Part shown: positions 55,331 to 64,000 of the stretch, piece by piece
Position numbering within the stretch: position 1 is the first letter of the stretch
Layout of the letters: every line of letters begins with the position of its first letter
Assembly: GCA_951640165.1 (NCBI GenBank)
Contig: OX621253.1
Span: 33,053,969-33,117,968, forward strand
DNA: 64,000 nt
Source: Pseudoips prasinana
Lineage: Eukaryota; Arthropoda; Insecta; Lepidoptera; Nolidae
Direction of reading: 5' to 3'
The notes under the pieces: model-generated
Seen by the model: the letters and a program-made list of their open reading frames with translations, nothing else
What the model was told of the DNA's origin: nothing
The model's database searches: none
Made by a program: the position numbers and the translations under genes

Positions 55331-56161
55331 AGCGCACATTGAGACATGTTTTGTAAAACTCAACAAAACCTCAGAAAAATCAGGATCTAGTATTACAGAT
55401 TTAAATCATTTATTTCATAAAAAAAAAATGTTTTTGGGCAATCGTTATTTTTTTGCCCTACTATGCTATGACTCTGGGACAAGTGAGTAGACTACAACTT
55501 CAACTTGGAAAGTTCTGTAGTTTTTAGACGATGGTGCAATATGTCATATATGATAAAATATATCCAAATAAAAAAGCCGCATGGGCAGAAAGCTGCTTCT
55601 AGAAGGAACGTCTAAGCGCTATGATCTACTATACTTTAATGTTGCTACCACGTAGCGCTACCCTGAGATCAAGTGTGGTATCACTGTGTCTCTATCTGAT
55701 GGCAAAAGACACGTACCATACGACCTTGATCTCATCTTAAAGTTAATTTCGACAAGATACTTCTTAATAACTTTGTTTTATAAAAATCGCAAACTACACA
55801 AAACTTTTGACCGCATCAGCGCGGTCAAAAGTTTTGTGTAGTTCACAGAATCACATCGGCAACCCCTAGGAGCTCTGTAATAATCAAATTTCTAAATCAA
55901 CACAATGAAATGATACGTCCGTTTGTCGTATATTTTGACACTCGCACGTGATTCTAAACTTATTAATATTTCTAGTTGTCCTAGAACCGTTCAAATTGAC
56001 CTGAAGCAATGTCCGAAAACCGTCAATATTTGACTCAATAACCCTAACTGGTAACTCAATTTCCCCTGACGAACGATATATTTACATACAACCTACAAGT
56101 TGCGTTCTCCGTGGGCGTGTGCGACTCTCACTATGTTATTTCATTTAAATTAATAAATAAA
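55331..56161. other. Intronic sequence with one hairpin
   Basis: The hairpin 55792-55843 has 23-bp arms (AACTACACAAAACTTTTGAC...) and a 6-base loop; pairing is perfect. Nothing else is recognised. Confidence 0.5.
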
Positions 56162-56394
56162 TAATATCCTGCGATATTATTTACACACGGCCATCTGATC
56201 CGAAACTAAGCAGAGCTTGTACTACGAAAACCGAAAACTGATATACTACATATACTACTTTTCATATTCATAAAGACTCAGGACAAACAGACATGTTCAT
56301 GCACACAAATATCTGTCCTGGGTGGGAATCCAATCCACGACCTCCGCCGTGAAATCAAGCATCTGTCACGCCAACAAGCTCGTCAAATTTTACT
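56162..56394 (-). mobile_element. SINE family B, uninterrupted
   Basis: TATCCTGCGATATTATTTAC, GAGCTTGTACTACGAAAACC and GGGTGGGAATCCAATCCACG. The B box carries a change (TCCAATCC) and the A box is weak. Confidence 0.7.
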
Positions 56395-56869
56395 TCAACT
56401 TAACATAAAATCGCATAACTCACAGAAACAGAACACAATACACTAATCCCCAGCTCACATGTTCTCACGGTAACCGAAGACATTGCAACATTCCTGCTCA
56501 AATAAGACAAATGCCTCCCGGAATTAATTCACTTCAGTGCACACTATTGTTTTCATTCCCACTGCTTGTAATACCATCGTACTTACTCCTAATACTCAGA
56601 ACCAAAGGACTCTAACGGAAGGCCGTATTATCAAACCATATACATAGAAGGCCTATTATATGGCACAGCATCTCAATGTCGATTAATTTGGAGATGTCTT
56701 TGAAGTCTTTTTTAATGTTACTCGATAGCAGCAGAATAGAGATATTGCGTTATTACAGTTTTAAATACTATTTATCCATCTATAAATTTTAATTTATATG
56801 TTATAACTTTATTACCCGATGTAATATTTTTGTTTATAGCAACTTCTTTTTGATAGGATATGCTTCCAA
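56395..56869. other. Intronic sequence, no gene
   Basis: Nothing recognised. Confidence 0.35.
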
Positions 56870-57200
56870 GCGATGTACTATGCAAAATAATCGAATATCA
56901 ATTGATCGACCCCTGTAAATCGAATACCTATCAAAATACTCGAGCGTTTATAATATCGAATGTAACCATTCGATATAATAAACGATCGAGTATTTGAGTA
57001 TACATATATCGAATATTCACTACCAGAAAAGTAGGTTACGTTGGAACTGCGACCATACAACGACAGAAACAAATCGATTGTTTATCGCTTAAGGATACAT
57101 TCGATTGAACGTTCGAGTTATTAACCATTCGATATTGTGAACGTTCTAGTATTCAGAAATTCGATTTATAGTCAATATCAATTGAAATTCGATTTGGCGT
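56870..57200. repeat. ATTCGA/TCGAAT-dense block
   Basis: More than fifteen short words of the TCGAT/ATCGA/ATTCGA type in both orientations (AATCGAATATCAATTGATCG, CATTCGATATAATAAACGAT, ATACATTCGATTGAACGTTC). The block's ends share ATATCAATTGA. Confidence 0.5.
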
Positions 57201-58109
57201 AGTACACCCGCGTCCAAGCATACCTCTATTTAAGTCGATTAAAAACTAGTTTTGTAATATTTTGTACCAAGAGTTTAAAGTTAAAGTAGAATGATTTTAA
57301 CTTTTCTATTAAACTAATTTTATTTTCAGCCTTTTTATACTTTTGTTTCCTGCTTATGCGTTTAAAATAGTTTATTTATTTATGAAATGTTGTACTAAGC
57401 AGTCTGTATAATATCGTGTATAATATCGTAATGTAAATATCGTGTCGTATAATGGCTCTTATTACCATAGGTTGAGCTGTGTATGTGTCATTGTCAGTTT
57501 TATTATGTTTGTTGAAAGCGAAATAGTATTATAACAGTTAACGCAGAGATCGCGTAAATCATATGAACCGGTGTTCCACTTGTATTCATTAAGACGCTTC
57601 ATAGATCAAATGGCGTTAATACCGCCTGATTACACTTTGCCACTCCCAGCGCGTATGTTAAGATGCGATATATCGTACACACTGCGATATATCGTACACA
57701 AACCGATATACACCATGTACCTAACGTAATTAACGCACATCCTCAGACACCCCAATTAGAATATTATGTTTTAATCATAATACATATACTGAATTTTTAA
57801 TTTAACATGTGTAATAAAATAAAAATAAATAAAATAAAAAAAGGTTTTTATTCAGGTAGACTTTAAAAAAGCGCTTGTAAATAGTCAGAACATGTTTGTA
57901 GTAATATATATATAATATGTCTAAGTGTCTCAGATAGTGTACTGCAGGTAGATGTTTTTAATCAGAAGACTAATTGCGGAATGAATACTTTATTAAACAT
58001 CATGTCATATATATACAAGACCCTAAAGTCAAAAATACAAACAACCAATAGGAATCGAGTATTGCGATAGCCTAGTACCAAGCCGCATATAAATACATGC
58101 GCCGCCGGT
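57201..58109. other. Sequence left of the jockey element, no gene
   Basis: 57662-57706 has two tandem copies of GCGATATATCGTACACA. 57835-57905 is an inverted LINE tail as at 10800. Confidence 0.4.
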
Positions 58110-58886
58110 CAAATCTCATAGAGTCTCGTTTTGACAGTCGACGCGCACGGACACGTTCGTGCGCTCCTGGCTTTACCCGACTATTTCCGACCATACGTGC
58201 TCGTGTACGTTCGTCAGTCGAGATAAATCGATCGTTAGATTGGTTGAATCTCGGCAAACCTTCACATTATTAATTGGTGTAGTGGCGTCTTTTTCAAGAC
58301 AGCGCTACCCCAATATAGTGTGTGTTTCTTAGTACTTTCGTGCCCCTTCAGGGAAAATCCACTTTTCTAGTGGTACTTGGTGGAAACGTAACCGTGCCAA
58401 CTAAGCCAAGTTAGTGTAGACCCAAGCACTAGGCCTTGCTCCTTCAGAGCAACGCCAGTTAATTGGAAGCGGTTTGGAATCATTGGCCTTGGGGGCTACC
58501 CTAGTCAACTCCAAATCGGAATCCCACCTCCTTAACCTACCTTCCCATTCTCTCTTGTTGTTTGGGTGCTGACGGCTTCGGCCCATATCGCCCTCTGCAT
58601 TAGAGCTGCTAGGAACCCTTTCGCACAATAAGACTGGCGAGAGGGATACAAGCTTAGGTAGGGCTCACCATAGGTACACATACCTCCTCGTCTAACCCGG
58701 CGAGGAGGGTGATACACACACCAACACACCCTCGGGCCCGTCCAACCCGAGGTGATAGTTGTTAGGGACATTCAACTGTTAGAGCGACTGCCGAGAAGTT
58801 TCTTGTTAGTTCTTCTTCTCGGAACGCTCCGGGAGCGAACTAACGTAAAATTTCGGTAGCTGTTAGGCATTTAAAACCATCACAAG

Positions 58887-58985
58887 ATGGCCGCCCCCAT
58901 ACCCGCCTCCATGGTAGACATTACCAAAGATCCCCGCTTCGTTGAGGCGCTCTTCAAGCTCCTCAAGTCTGACCCAGTTGGCTAG
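58887..58985 (+). pseudogene. Original N-terminus of ORF1, broken off by mutations
   Basis: ATG 58887 opens MAAPIPASMVDITKDPRFVE and reaches TAG at 58983-58985 after 32 residues. Codons continuing in another frame (LDGWANLMETVKTRIM) and a TAA then lead to the frame of the long ORF1. One indel and one nonsense change therefore separate the old start from the present open frame. Confidence 0.6.
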
Positions 58986-59185
58986 ATGGCTGGGCAAACT
59001 TGATGGAGACCGTGAAGACTAGGATCATGTAAGATGAACCCCCTTGCTCCAGCGCAACTGCGCAGGAGAACCTCAGTCTCTCCGTCCCCTCCTCTTCTGC
59101 CCCGTTCACCCAGACGGACAGGCAGTCACCACTCCCCCGCAACCGCACCCCCTCTCCATCTCAGCCTCTAGCCATCGAGGAAGAG

Positions 59186-60736
59186 ATGGACGTCGTACAA
59201 TTAGACAGCGACGACGATGCCCACAACGAGTGGACAACTGTCAAGCGCGGGAAAGCTGACAAGCGGACCCACGCCGACAAATCATCGTCATCGTCTTCGT
59301 CTGGTAGCTCTTCGGGCTCTGATTCTGAGGCTTCAACTCGGGAGAAGAGCAAGAAGAGCGCCAAGACAAAGAAGTTGCGCACGGAGAGACCCTCCGTCGC
59401 AAACTCTGTCCCCTCTTCCCCCACTACTAGCGCCCCCGCCTCTCAGGCAAAGGCCAAACCCTCTGGCTTCACGGCCAAGATCACTAAGCCCCCTCCTATC
59501 ATGCTACTCAGCATCGATAAGTGGGAAGACCTGTCTACCGCACTTAAGTCAAAAGGAGTAGTTGCACTTAGCACGACATACATCCTTAAAGAGCAGATGT
59601 ACAAAATACAGCTGCAGACCCCCACCGAGTACAGGACTACGACGGCCCTCTTTGATGCTCGTAAGGTAGACTACTACACTTACGGCACCGCTGAGGACAA
59701 AACACTCCGCGTGGTTATCCGCCGAGTCTGCCGTCACCTTCCTATCGACTCCATCAAGGAGGACCTAATCACCCAAGGGTACCCCGTGAGAGTGGTGCAT
59801 CGGATGCGCCGATCAAACGGTGGCGAGCTCTTCGATATGGTGCTGGTCCACCTAGATCACTCGAAGGAAGGACAGAAAATCCTTACTGTCCTTAAAACAG
59901 TTTGCGGCGTCGGCGGCATTGTCGTCGAGCCGCCGCGGCGAGGGACCGTACAGGGGCAGTGCCACAACTGCCAACTGTACGGGCACTCGTCAAAGAACTG
60001 CCACGTCGCCCCGAGGTGTGTTAAATGCCTGACCCCAGGTCATTACACCTCCGAATGCCCCAGACCTAAGGATCGTAGCGAATGCTCCGAGCCACCTGGT
60101 TGTGTCAACTGCCAGTCCTTGGGACACCCTGCGAACTATCGCAGCTGTCCCAAGGCACCGGCGAGGAGACCCGCCAGAAGGCCTCGCAGTAAGCGCAACG
60201 CTCGTAAGCCTCAGGCGCAGACTAGCTCCGCCAAGCCCCATGCAAGCCCTCCCCCGCTAATGTCCTTGGATGTCCAAAAGACATCCCTACGACCAGCGAG
60301 ACCACACTGGCCTCTGCCAGATTACGTCCCCTCGACCGCACCCAAGGCTGCGGGTGAGGTGGTCGCCCCTAAGGCTATGCCAGTCCCAGCTAAAGAGGCA
60401 TCCCCCAAACCCTCAACCAGCGCGTCCCCTCCCGCCCCAGTCCAATCGGGCTGGGCTTACAACCCGCTGACTAAGAAGTCACAGGTTCCAAAGGCCCCGG
60501 CCAAAGGAGCCCAGACTTCAAAGTCATCGGCCTCAGCGCCCAAAACCCGGGCACCCCAAGCGAACAGCAAAGGGCGCGCCTCAGGTTTTGCTGAGCGTAT
60601 CAAGACTCAAGGTTGGGAGTTGCTCGACCAGTTTGAGGACCTCTCCCAGAGGGCCGAAGCTGATCCGACCAACATTCAACTGGCCATCGACGCGGCTCAC
60701 GTATACCGCCGCTTTATCAAATCCCTACAACCGTAA
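59186..60736 (+). CDS. LINE ORF1 protein (gag-like) with three zinc knuckles
   Basis: 516 residues from ATG 59186. A Ser/acidic and Pro-rich head is followed by a PRE-type C2HC-associated RNA-binding region (about 160-250) and three CCHC knuckles: C259-C262-H267-C272, C278-C281-H286-C291 and C306-C309-H314-C321 (last spacing longer by two). The rest is a basic, Ala/Pro-rich tail. In jockey-like LINEs this protein coats the element RNA. The open frame before this ATG continues to a TAA (about 59029-59031), so the natural start was probably 58887. The stop TAA overlaps the ORF2 start as TAATG. GC-rich codon use contrasts with the AT-rich surroundings. Confidence 0.85.
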   Translation: MDVVQLDSDDDAHNEWTTVKRGKADKRTHADKSSSSSSSGSSSGSDSEASTREKSKKSAKTKKLRTERPSVANSVPSSPTTSAPASQAKAKPSGFTAKITKPPPIMLLSIDKWEDLSTALKSKGVVALSTTYILKEQMYKIQLQTPTEYRTTTALFDARKVDYYTYGTAEDKTLRVVIRRVCRHLPIDSIKEDLITQGYPVRVVHRMRRSNGGELFDMVLVHLDHSKEGQKILTVLKTVCGVGGIVVEPPRRGTVQGQCHNCQLYGHSSKNCHVAPRCVKCLTPGHYTSECPRPKDRSECSEPPGCVNCQSLGHPANYRSCPKAPARRPARRPRSKRNARKPQAQTSSAKPHASPPPLMSLDVQKTSLRPARPHWPLPDYVPSTAPKAAGEVVAPKAMPVPAKEASPKPSTSASPPAPVQSGWAYNPLTKKSQVPKAPAKGAQTSKSSASAPKTRAPQANSKGRASGFAERIKTQGWELLDQFEDLSQRAEADPTNIQLAIDAAHVYRRFIKSLQP

Positions 60737-61491
60737 TGGCTGTACACCCGCTAATGACTCCCCAATTCACTTGCAGGCTAAAACCCAGATCTCTAAAGAT
60801 CGGGTTTTACAATGCAGACGGATTAGCGAGACAACGCGATGAAGTCGCAGAATTCCTCTGCGATCATCAAATTGATCTCTTCCTAATTCAAGAGACATTC
60901 CTCAAACCGAGCAAACGGAGGAGTCCTACAGTTGCCAACTATCGTATAGTTCGCAACGATAGGACTCACTCCGTCAAAGGGGGCACGCTGATTTACTTTA
61001 AGAAATCACTGCATTGCGTACCTTTGGACCCTCCCGTGCTGAAGAACATTGAGGTCTCTGTCTGTCGAATAGGCATGACAGGCCATCAGCCAATCACGAT
61101 AGTCTCGGCCTACCTCCCCCCAGACAAGGAGATACTACTTAGCGATCTCCAAGCACTGTATGACTTAGATGGCTCTGTCATAGTGGCAGGCGATCTAAAC
61201 TCCAAGCATGAGCAATGGAGCTGCCGTACGAGCAACTCGAACGGCCGCGCACTTGCTAATCACTTGGCAATCATACCGTTCGACCCTATAGTCCCTCTCG
61301 AACCGACCCACTTCCCCAGAATTGACAGTCACCGACCCGACATACTCGACATAGCACTCCTTAAGAATACAAACCTACGTTTGGCTTCTGTAGAAGTGCT
61401 ACACGAGTTAGACTCCGACCATAGACCGGTCATCCTTAGTCTTGCCTCCCGCACAAGCCACTCTGGCGTGGATAGCAACCTCCCACCCTTT
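60736..61491 (+). pseudogene. LINE ORF2, endonuclease domain, truncated by Copia insertion
   Basis: 252 LINE-encoded residues from ATG 60736. Apurinic-type endonuclease motifs: GFYNADGL near 23-30, QETF (E53), VAGDLNSKH (D153, N155) and SDHRPV (D228, H229). This domain nicks the chromosomal target. From residue 253 (TGT at 61492) the frame reads Copia LTR sequence and stops at 61572, so no reverse transcriptase is attached here. Confidence 0.85.
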
Positions 61492-61681
61492 TGTGGTGAA
61501 ATGAAGAAGAGGTTTTTAATTTTAAAATATTTATTTTACGAGGTACGGTTGTGGTACGGTTCTACACTTTGACATAACTCGCCATAAAGAATATCCATAG
61601 ACTAAAAAATACCAACGTTACAAAAACAAATTACAACCCAACTACCAACATAAAAATATAATTGTTGCCATACTCAAAACA
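61492..61681 (-). mobile_element. Copia LTR (3' LTR of a minus-strand element)
   Basis: On the minus strand it begins TGTTTTGAGTATGGCAACAA right after the polypurine tract GAGGGGG (61682-61688) and ends in CACCACA at 61492, giving TG...CA ends and 190 bp. An AATAAA lies near the 3' end. A 5-bp target duplication CCTTT (61487-61491) is predicted to recur beyond the far LTR. Confidence 0.75.
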
Positions 61682-64000
61682 CCCCCTCAACAGTTAAATT
61701 TTATGACAATACTATTTATGTACCAGGCTCCTTTACTATATCTTATAATAACACAATATTAGAATATTAAGACAATATTAAATTTCTGAATTTAACAAAT
61801 AACTGTTTGCCTAGAGGCTTTGTGAACAAATCAGCAACGTTATTATTAGAGTTTATATATTCAAGATTTACATTTCCATTAGACACCTGTTCTACTATAT
61901 ATTTATATTTAATATCTATATGCTTTAGTCTTTTATTACTCTCAGTATTTTTAACAATTTTTAAGACACTTTGGTTGTCTTCTAAAATTTGCACTAATAC
62001 ATTAGTATAACCAAAATCTCTCAAAAGTTTTTGTAAAAAACACCCTTCCATTATGGTAAAACTGAGTGCTACATACTCTGCTTCACAAGATGACAGAGTC
62101 ACACAAGATTGCTTTTTTGTACACCAAGAAATTGGACAATTAAATATATAGAAAATCTGACCAGATGTTGATTTTCTGTCTTTTATATCACCGGCCCAGT
62201 CGGCATCACTATAACCTTGTAATTTTACATTGTGATTAAATTGATATGTTAATGACAGATCAATTGAACCTTTAATATACCTTAGTATTCTTTTCAGACA
62301 TTTGTATAAAGCCATACTAGCACAATGTACATACCTGCTTAAAAAACTTACTGCAACTGCCAAATCAGGTCTAGTACAAGTAGCATAAAGCAAGCTTCCT
62401 ATTAGACTTCTACATGTTTTTTCAATATCTATATTTTCAGACTTTTCTATTTGTAACAATTCAAAATTAAAGTTTTGTTCGATTGGTGTATCTACTGCTT
62501 TAGAATTCAACATTTGATATTTATTAAGCAACTTTTCTAAGTATCGTTTTTGATTGATTTTAGTTACATTGTTTTTAAGGTCTTGATGAACATTTATTCC
62601 TAAGTAACAACTTGCAAGACCTAAGTCTTTCATTTGAAAATTACAATTCAATGCATTTTTTAAATAATTTACTACATTTTCATTTTGACCAAAATAAAGC
62701 AAATCGTCTACAAATAGTAAAACATAAATATACTCATTTTCATTTCTTTTAAAATACAAGCATGGATCATTTTGAGATCTTTCAAATTTTTCTTTAAGCA
62801 TAAAGTCATTAAATTTAGAATTCCAGTATTTAGGTGACTTTTTAAGACCATAAATAGATTTTTTTAACTTACAAATTTTGTTGTTAGGTAACTTCATATA
62901 AACAGTTTCATTTATTTCTCCATAGAGAAAGGCTCCTGTGACATCCATCTGGTAAACTGGTTTAGCTTTCTGGTTGGCTACTGCCATCAATGTCCTAAAA
63001 GTAGTCAGCTTTGCAACAGGTGCATATGTTTGGTCATCACAATTTTTCTGTTCAAACCCTCTAGCTACTAAGCGAGCTTTGTAGATAGTTTTTCCTTCTA
63101 TTTCCTTAACTTTGAACACCCATTTGCTACTCACAAGGTTTTCTCCATCTGGGACTTTTGTTACTTCTTCCCATGTGTTACTTCTCTCTAAAGTTTTCAG
63201 TTCTTCCTTAATGGCTTCTTCCCACATGCATTTTTCAGGTCTTTTCATTGCCTCCTCGTATGTAATAGGATCATTGCAGCTGTAGGTAGTGAAACTACTG
63301 TCAGTTTCATCTGAGTCTCTACTTACATAATAGTCTTTTAGCCATTGTGGTTTTTTTGTTTCTCTTTTTGGTCTACCATCTGTCACTACTAAATTTTGTT
63401 CTTGTATACTCTCTCTAGATATATTTATAGGTTCTTCTATTGAATCTTCTACTATTTCTACTTGTGATTCCTCATGGAATGATTGCACTGATTCTTGATC
63501 ATTTGCGCTAGCAAAGGTTTCATTTAATTCTGTGTTTCCATCCGCAAAGTGTTCTTCTGAGGGTTCTTGAGTTATGTTATCATCATGGAAATTATCAAAT
63601 CCAATGAAAATCTCTTTGTCTTTCTTGTTCAGAGTTTGTTTGTCAGCGTCTCCTTTTACAAATATTACATCTCTTTTAATTTCTACCTCATTTTTGTTTG
63701 GCATGTAAACTCTGTATCCTTTTATGGTCTCTCCATATCCAACTAAGTATCCTAATTCACTTTTACTTTCAAATTTCCGCCGTTTCTGGTCAGGTACATG
63801 TACAGAAATCTGTGCTCCAAAATATGTTAAGTTGTGTATGTCATATTCTTGTCCAGACCAAAGCTCATATGGTGTTTTTTTATCTATCCGGCTTGGTCCA
63901 GTCCTATTTAATACAAAAACGGCTGTATTTAGGGCCTCAGCCCACAGGTTTTTACTTAAGCCGCTTTCTAACAGCATGGTTCGAGCTGATTCAACTACTG
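61682..64000 (-). mobile_element. Copia LTR retrotransposon, 3' part, runs off the window
   Basis: Polypurine tract and pol 3' region, with pol still open at the right edge. The gag, protease and 5' LTR should lie to the right of 64000. Confidence 0.9.
61767..63998 (-). CDS. Copia pol: integrase end, reverse transcriptase, RNase H (partial)
   Basis: Open from the right window edge; the Met at 63977 is internal, since the frame continues upstream (VVESART). Numbering from that Met: integrase core tail LWAEALNTAVFVLNRT (11-26), acidic linker (about 105-235), RVT_2 from about 258 with QMDVTGAFL (D345) and FVDDLL (422-427; FVDD in place of the common YVDD), and RNase H with YSDADWAGD (about 589-597), SCEAEYVALS (630-639) and HIDIKYKYI. 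It ends VADLFTKPLG and a short tail. No stop or frameshift is seen in 736 codons, consistent with a young element. It replicates through an RNA intermediate and reinserts via integrase. Confidence 0.93.
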   Translation of the reverse strand, partial: VVESARTMLLESGLSKNLWAEALNTAVFVLNRTGPSRIDKKTPYELWSGQEYDIHNLTYFGAQISVHVPDQKRRKFESKSELGYLVGYGETIKGYRVYMPNKNEVEIKRDVIFVKGDADKQTLNKKDKEIFIGFDNFHDDNITQEPSEEHFADGNTELNETFASANDQESVQSFHEESQVEIVEDSIEEPINISRESIQEQNLVVTDGRPKRETKKPQWLKDYYVSRDSDETDSSFTTYSCNDPITYEEAMKRPEKCMWEEAIKEELKTLERSNTWEEVTKVPDGENLVSSKWVFKVKEIEGKTIYKARLVARGFEQKNCDDQTYAPVAKLTTFRTLMAVANQKAKPVYQMDVTGAFLYGEINETVYMKLPNNKICKLKKSIYGLKKSPKYWNSKFNDFMLKEKFERSQNDPCLYFKRNENEYIYVLLFVDDLLYFGQNENVVNYLKNALNCNFQMKDLGLASCYLGINVHQDLKNNVTKINQKRYLEKLLNKYQMLNSKAVDTPIEQNFNFELLQIEKSENIDIEKTCRSLIGSLLYATCTRPDLAVAVSFLSRYVHCASMALYKCLKRILRYIKGSIDLSLTYQFNHNVKLQGYSDADWAGDIKDRKSTSGQIFYIFNCPISWCTKKQSCVTLSSCEAEYVALSFTIMEGCFLQKLLRDFGYTNVLVQILEDNQSVLKIVKNTESNKRLKHIDIKYKYIVEQVSNGNVNLEYINSNNNVADLFTKPLGKQLFVKFRNLILS

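Larger units (their letters stand above)
58110..61491 (+). mobile_element. Jockey-type LINE, 5' portion, interrupted by Copia
   Basis: Contains a ~0.8 kb GC-richer leader, ORF1 and the beginning of ORF2. The left boundary is approximate, since no terminal motif is certain. It is cut at 61491, after the endonuclease domain, by a Copia LTR; the reverse transcriptase part should lie beyond the Copia element, outside the window. Confidence 0.8.

Noticed and set aside
61492..61572. Last 27 codons of the LINE ORF2 frame
   Set aside because: They read through the Copia LTR by chance and are not LINE protein.
61682..61692. Copia LTR starting at TGTTGAGGGGG
   Set aside because: That choice leaves no polypurine tract; placing GAGGGGG as the tract gives a TGTTTTGAG start with TG...CA ends.
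1..64000. CRISPR array or bacterial operon
   Set aside because: No regularly spaced identical repeats with unique spacers; all context is eukaryotic.

Overview
The window looks like an insect nuclear genome, most likely lepidopteran. It is AT-rich and intron-like, with single coding exons flanked by GT/AG. It is crowded with repeat types familiar from moths and butterflies: tRNA-headed SINEs, 5'-truncated jockey/CR1/RTE-type LINEs, Helitrons with 3' CTAG ends, mariner, Copia and many fold-back elements. The order Lepidoptera is an inference from repeat style. Nothing bacterial, no CRISPR array and no operon was seen.

Host gene. Three minus-strand exons appear to belong to one gene. Exons at 49067-49221 and 41796-41937 have matching splice phases (a split Ser codon) and together encode spectrin-repeat sequence that reads like dystrophin (Y..DDT, then LEKF.AWL.EAE). 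Further along the same strand, at 5091-5771, a GC-rich, proline-rich open frame begins at an ATG in a strong Kozak context and ends in phase 0 at a good donor (CAG|GTATGA). The 41796-41937 exon also ends in phase 0. I read the 5 kb exon as an alternative first coding exon of a short dystrophin isoform with its own internal promoter. Most of the rest of the window is then intron of this gene.

Mobile elements by region. 0-5 kb: fold-back elements and SINE pieces. 6-15 kb: SINEs, a 5S-rRNA-derived SINE, LINE tails, a MITE nested in a SINE. 15.56-17.57 kb: a Helitron with both ends and a decayed PIF1-type helicase. 19-28 kb: further Helitron ends, SINEs and a 200-bp near-perfect hairpin. 32.56-33.84 kb: a mariner with both inverted repeats and an intact DD34D transposase. 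35-43 kb: SINEs, RTE tails, a cluster of CTCF-like motifs, and a small LINE insertion six bases inside the splice donor of a dystrophin exon. 44.1-46.9 kb: a 5'-truncated CR1/jockey-group LINE with one frameshift. 48.8-49.6 kb: repeats packed against both sides of a dystrophin exon. 50-57 kb: Helitron and SINE pieces plus unexplained AT-rich sequence. 58.1-61.5 kb: the 5' end of a jockey-type LINE (ORF1 with three zinc knuckles, ORF2 endonuclease). ORF2 is cut by a Copia LTR retrotransposon that runs off the right edge (61.5-64 kb, minus strand).

Limits: repeat names are by motif recognition, without a database search. Boundaries of SINEs and LINE tails are accurate to roughly 10-20 bases unless a target-site duplication or terminal motif is given.
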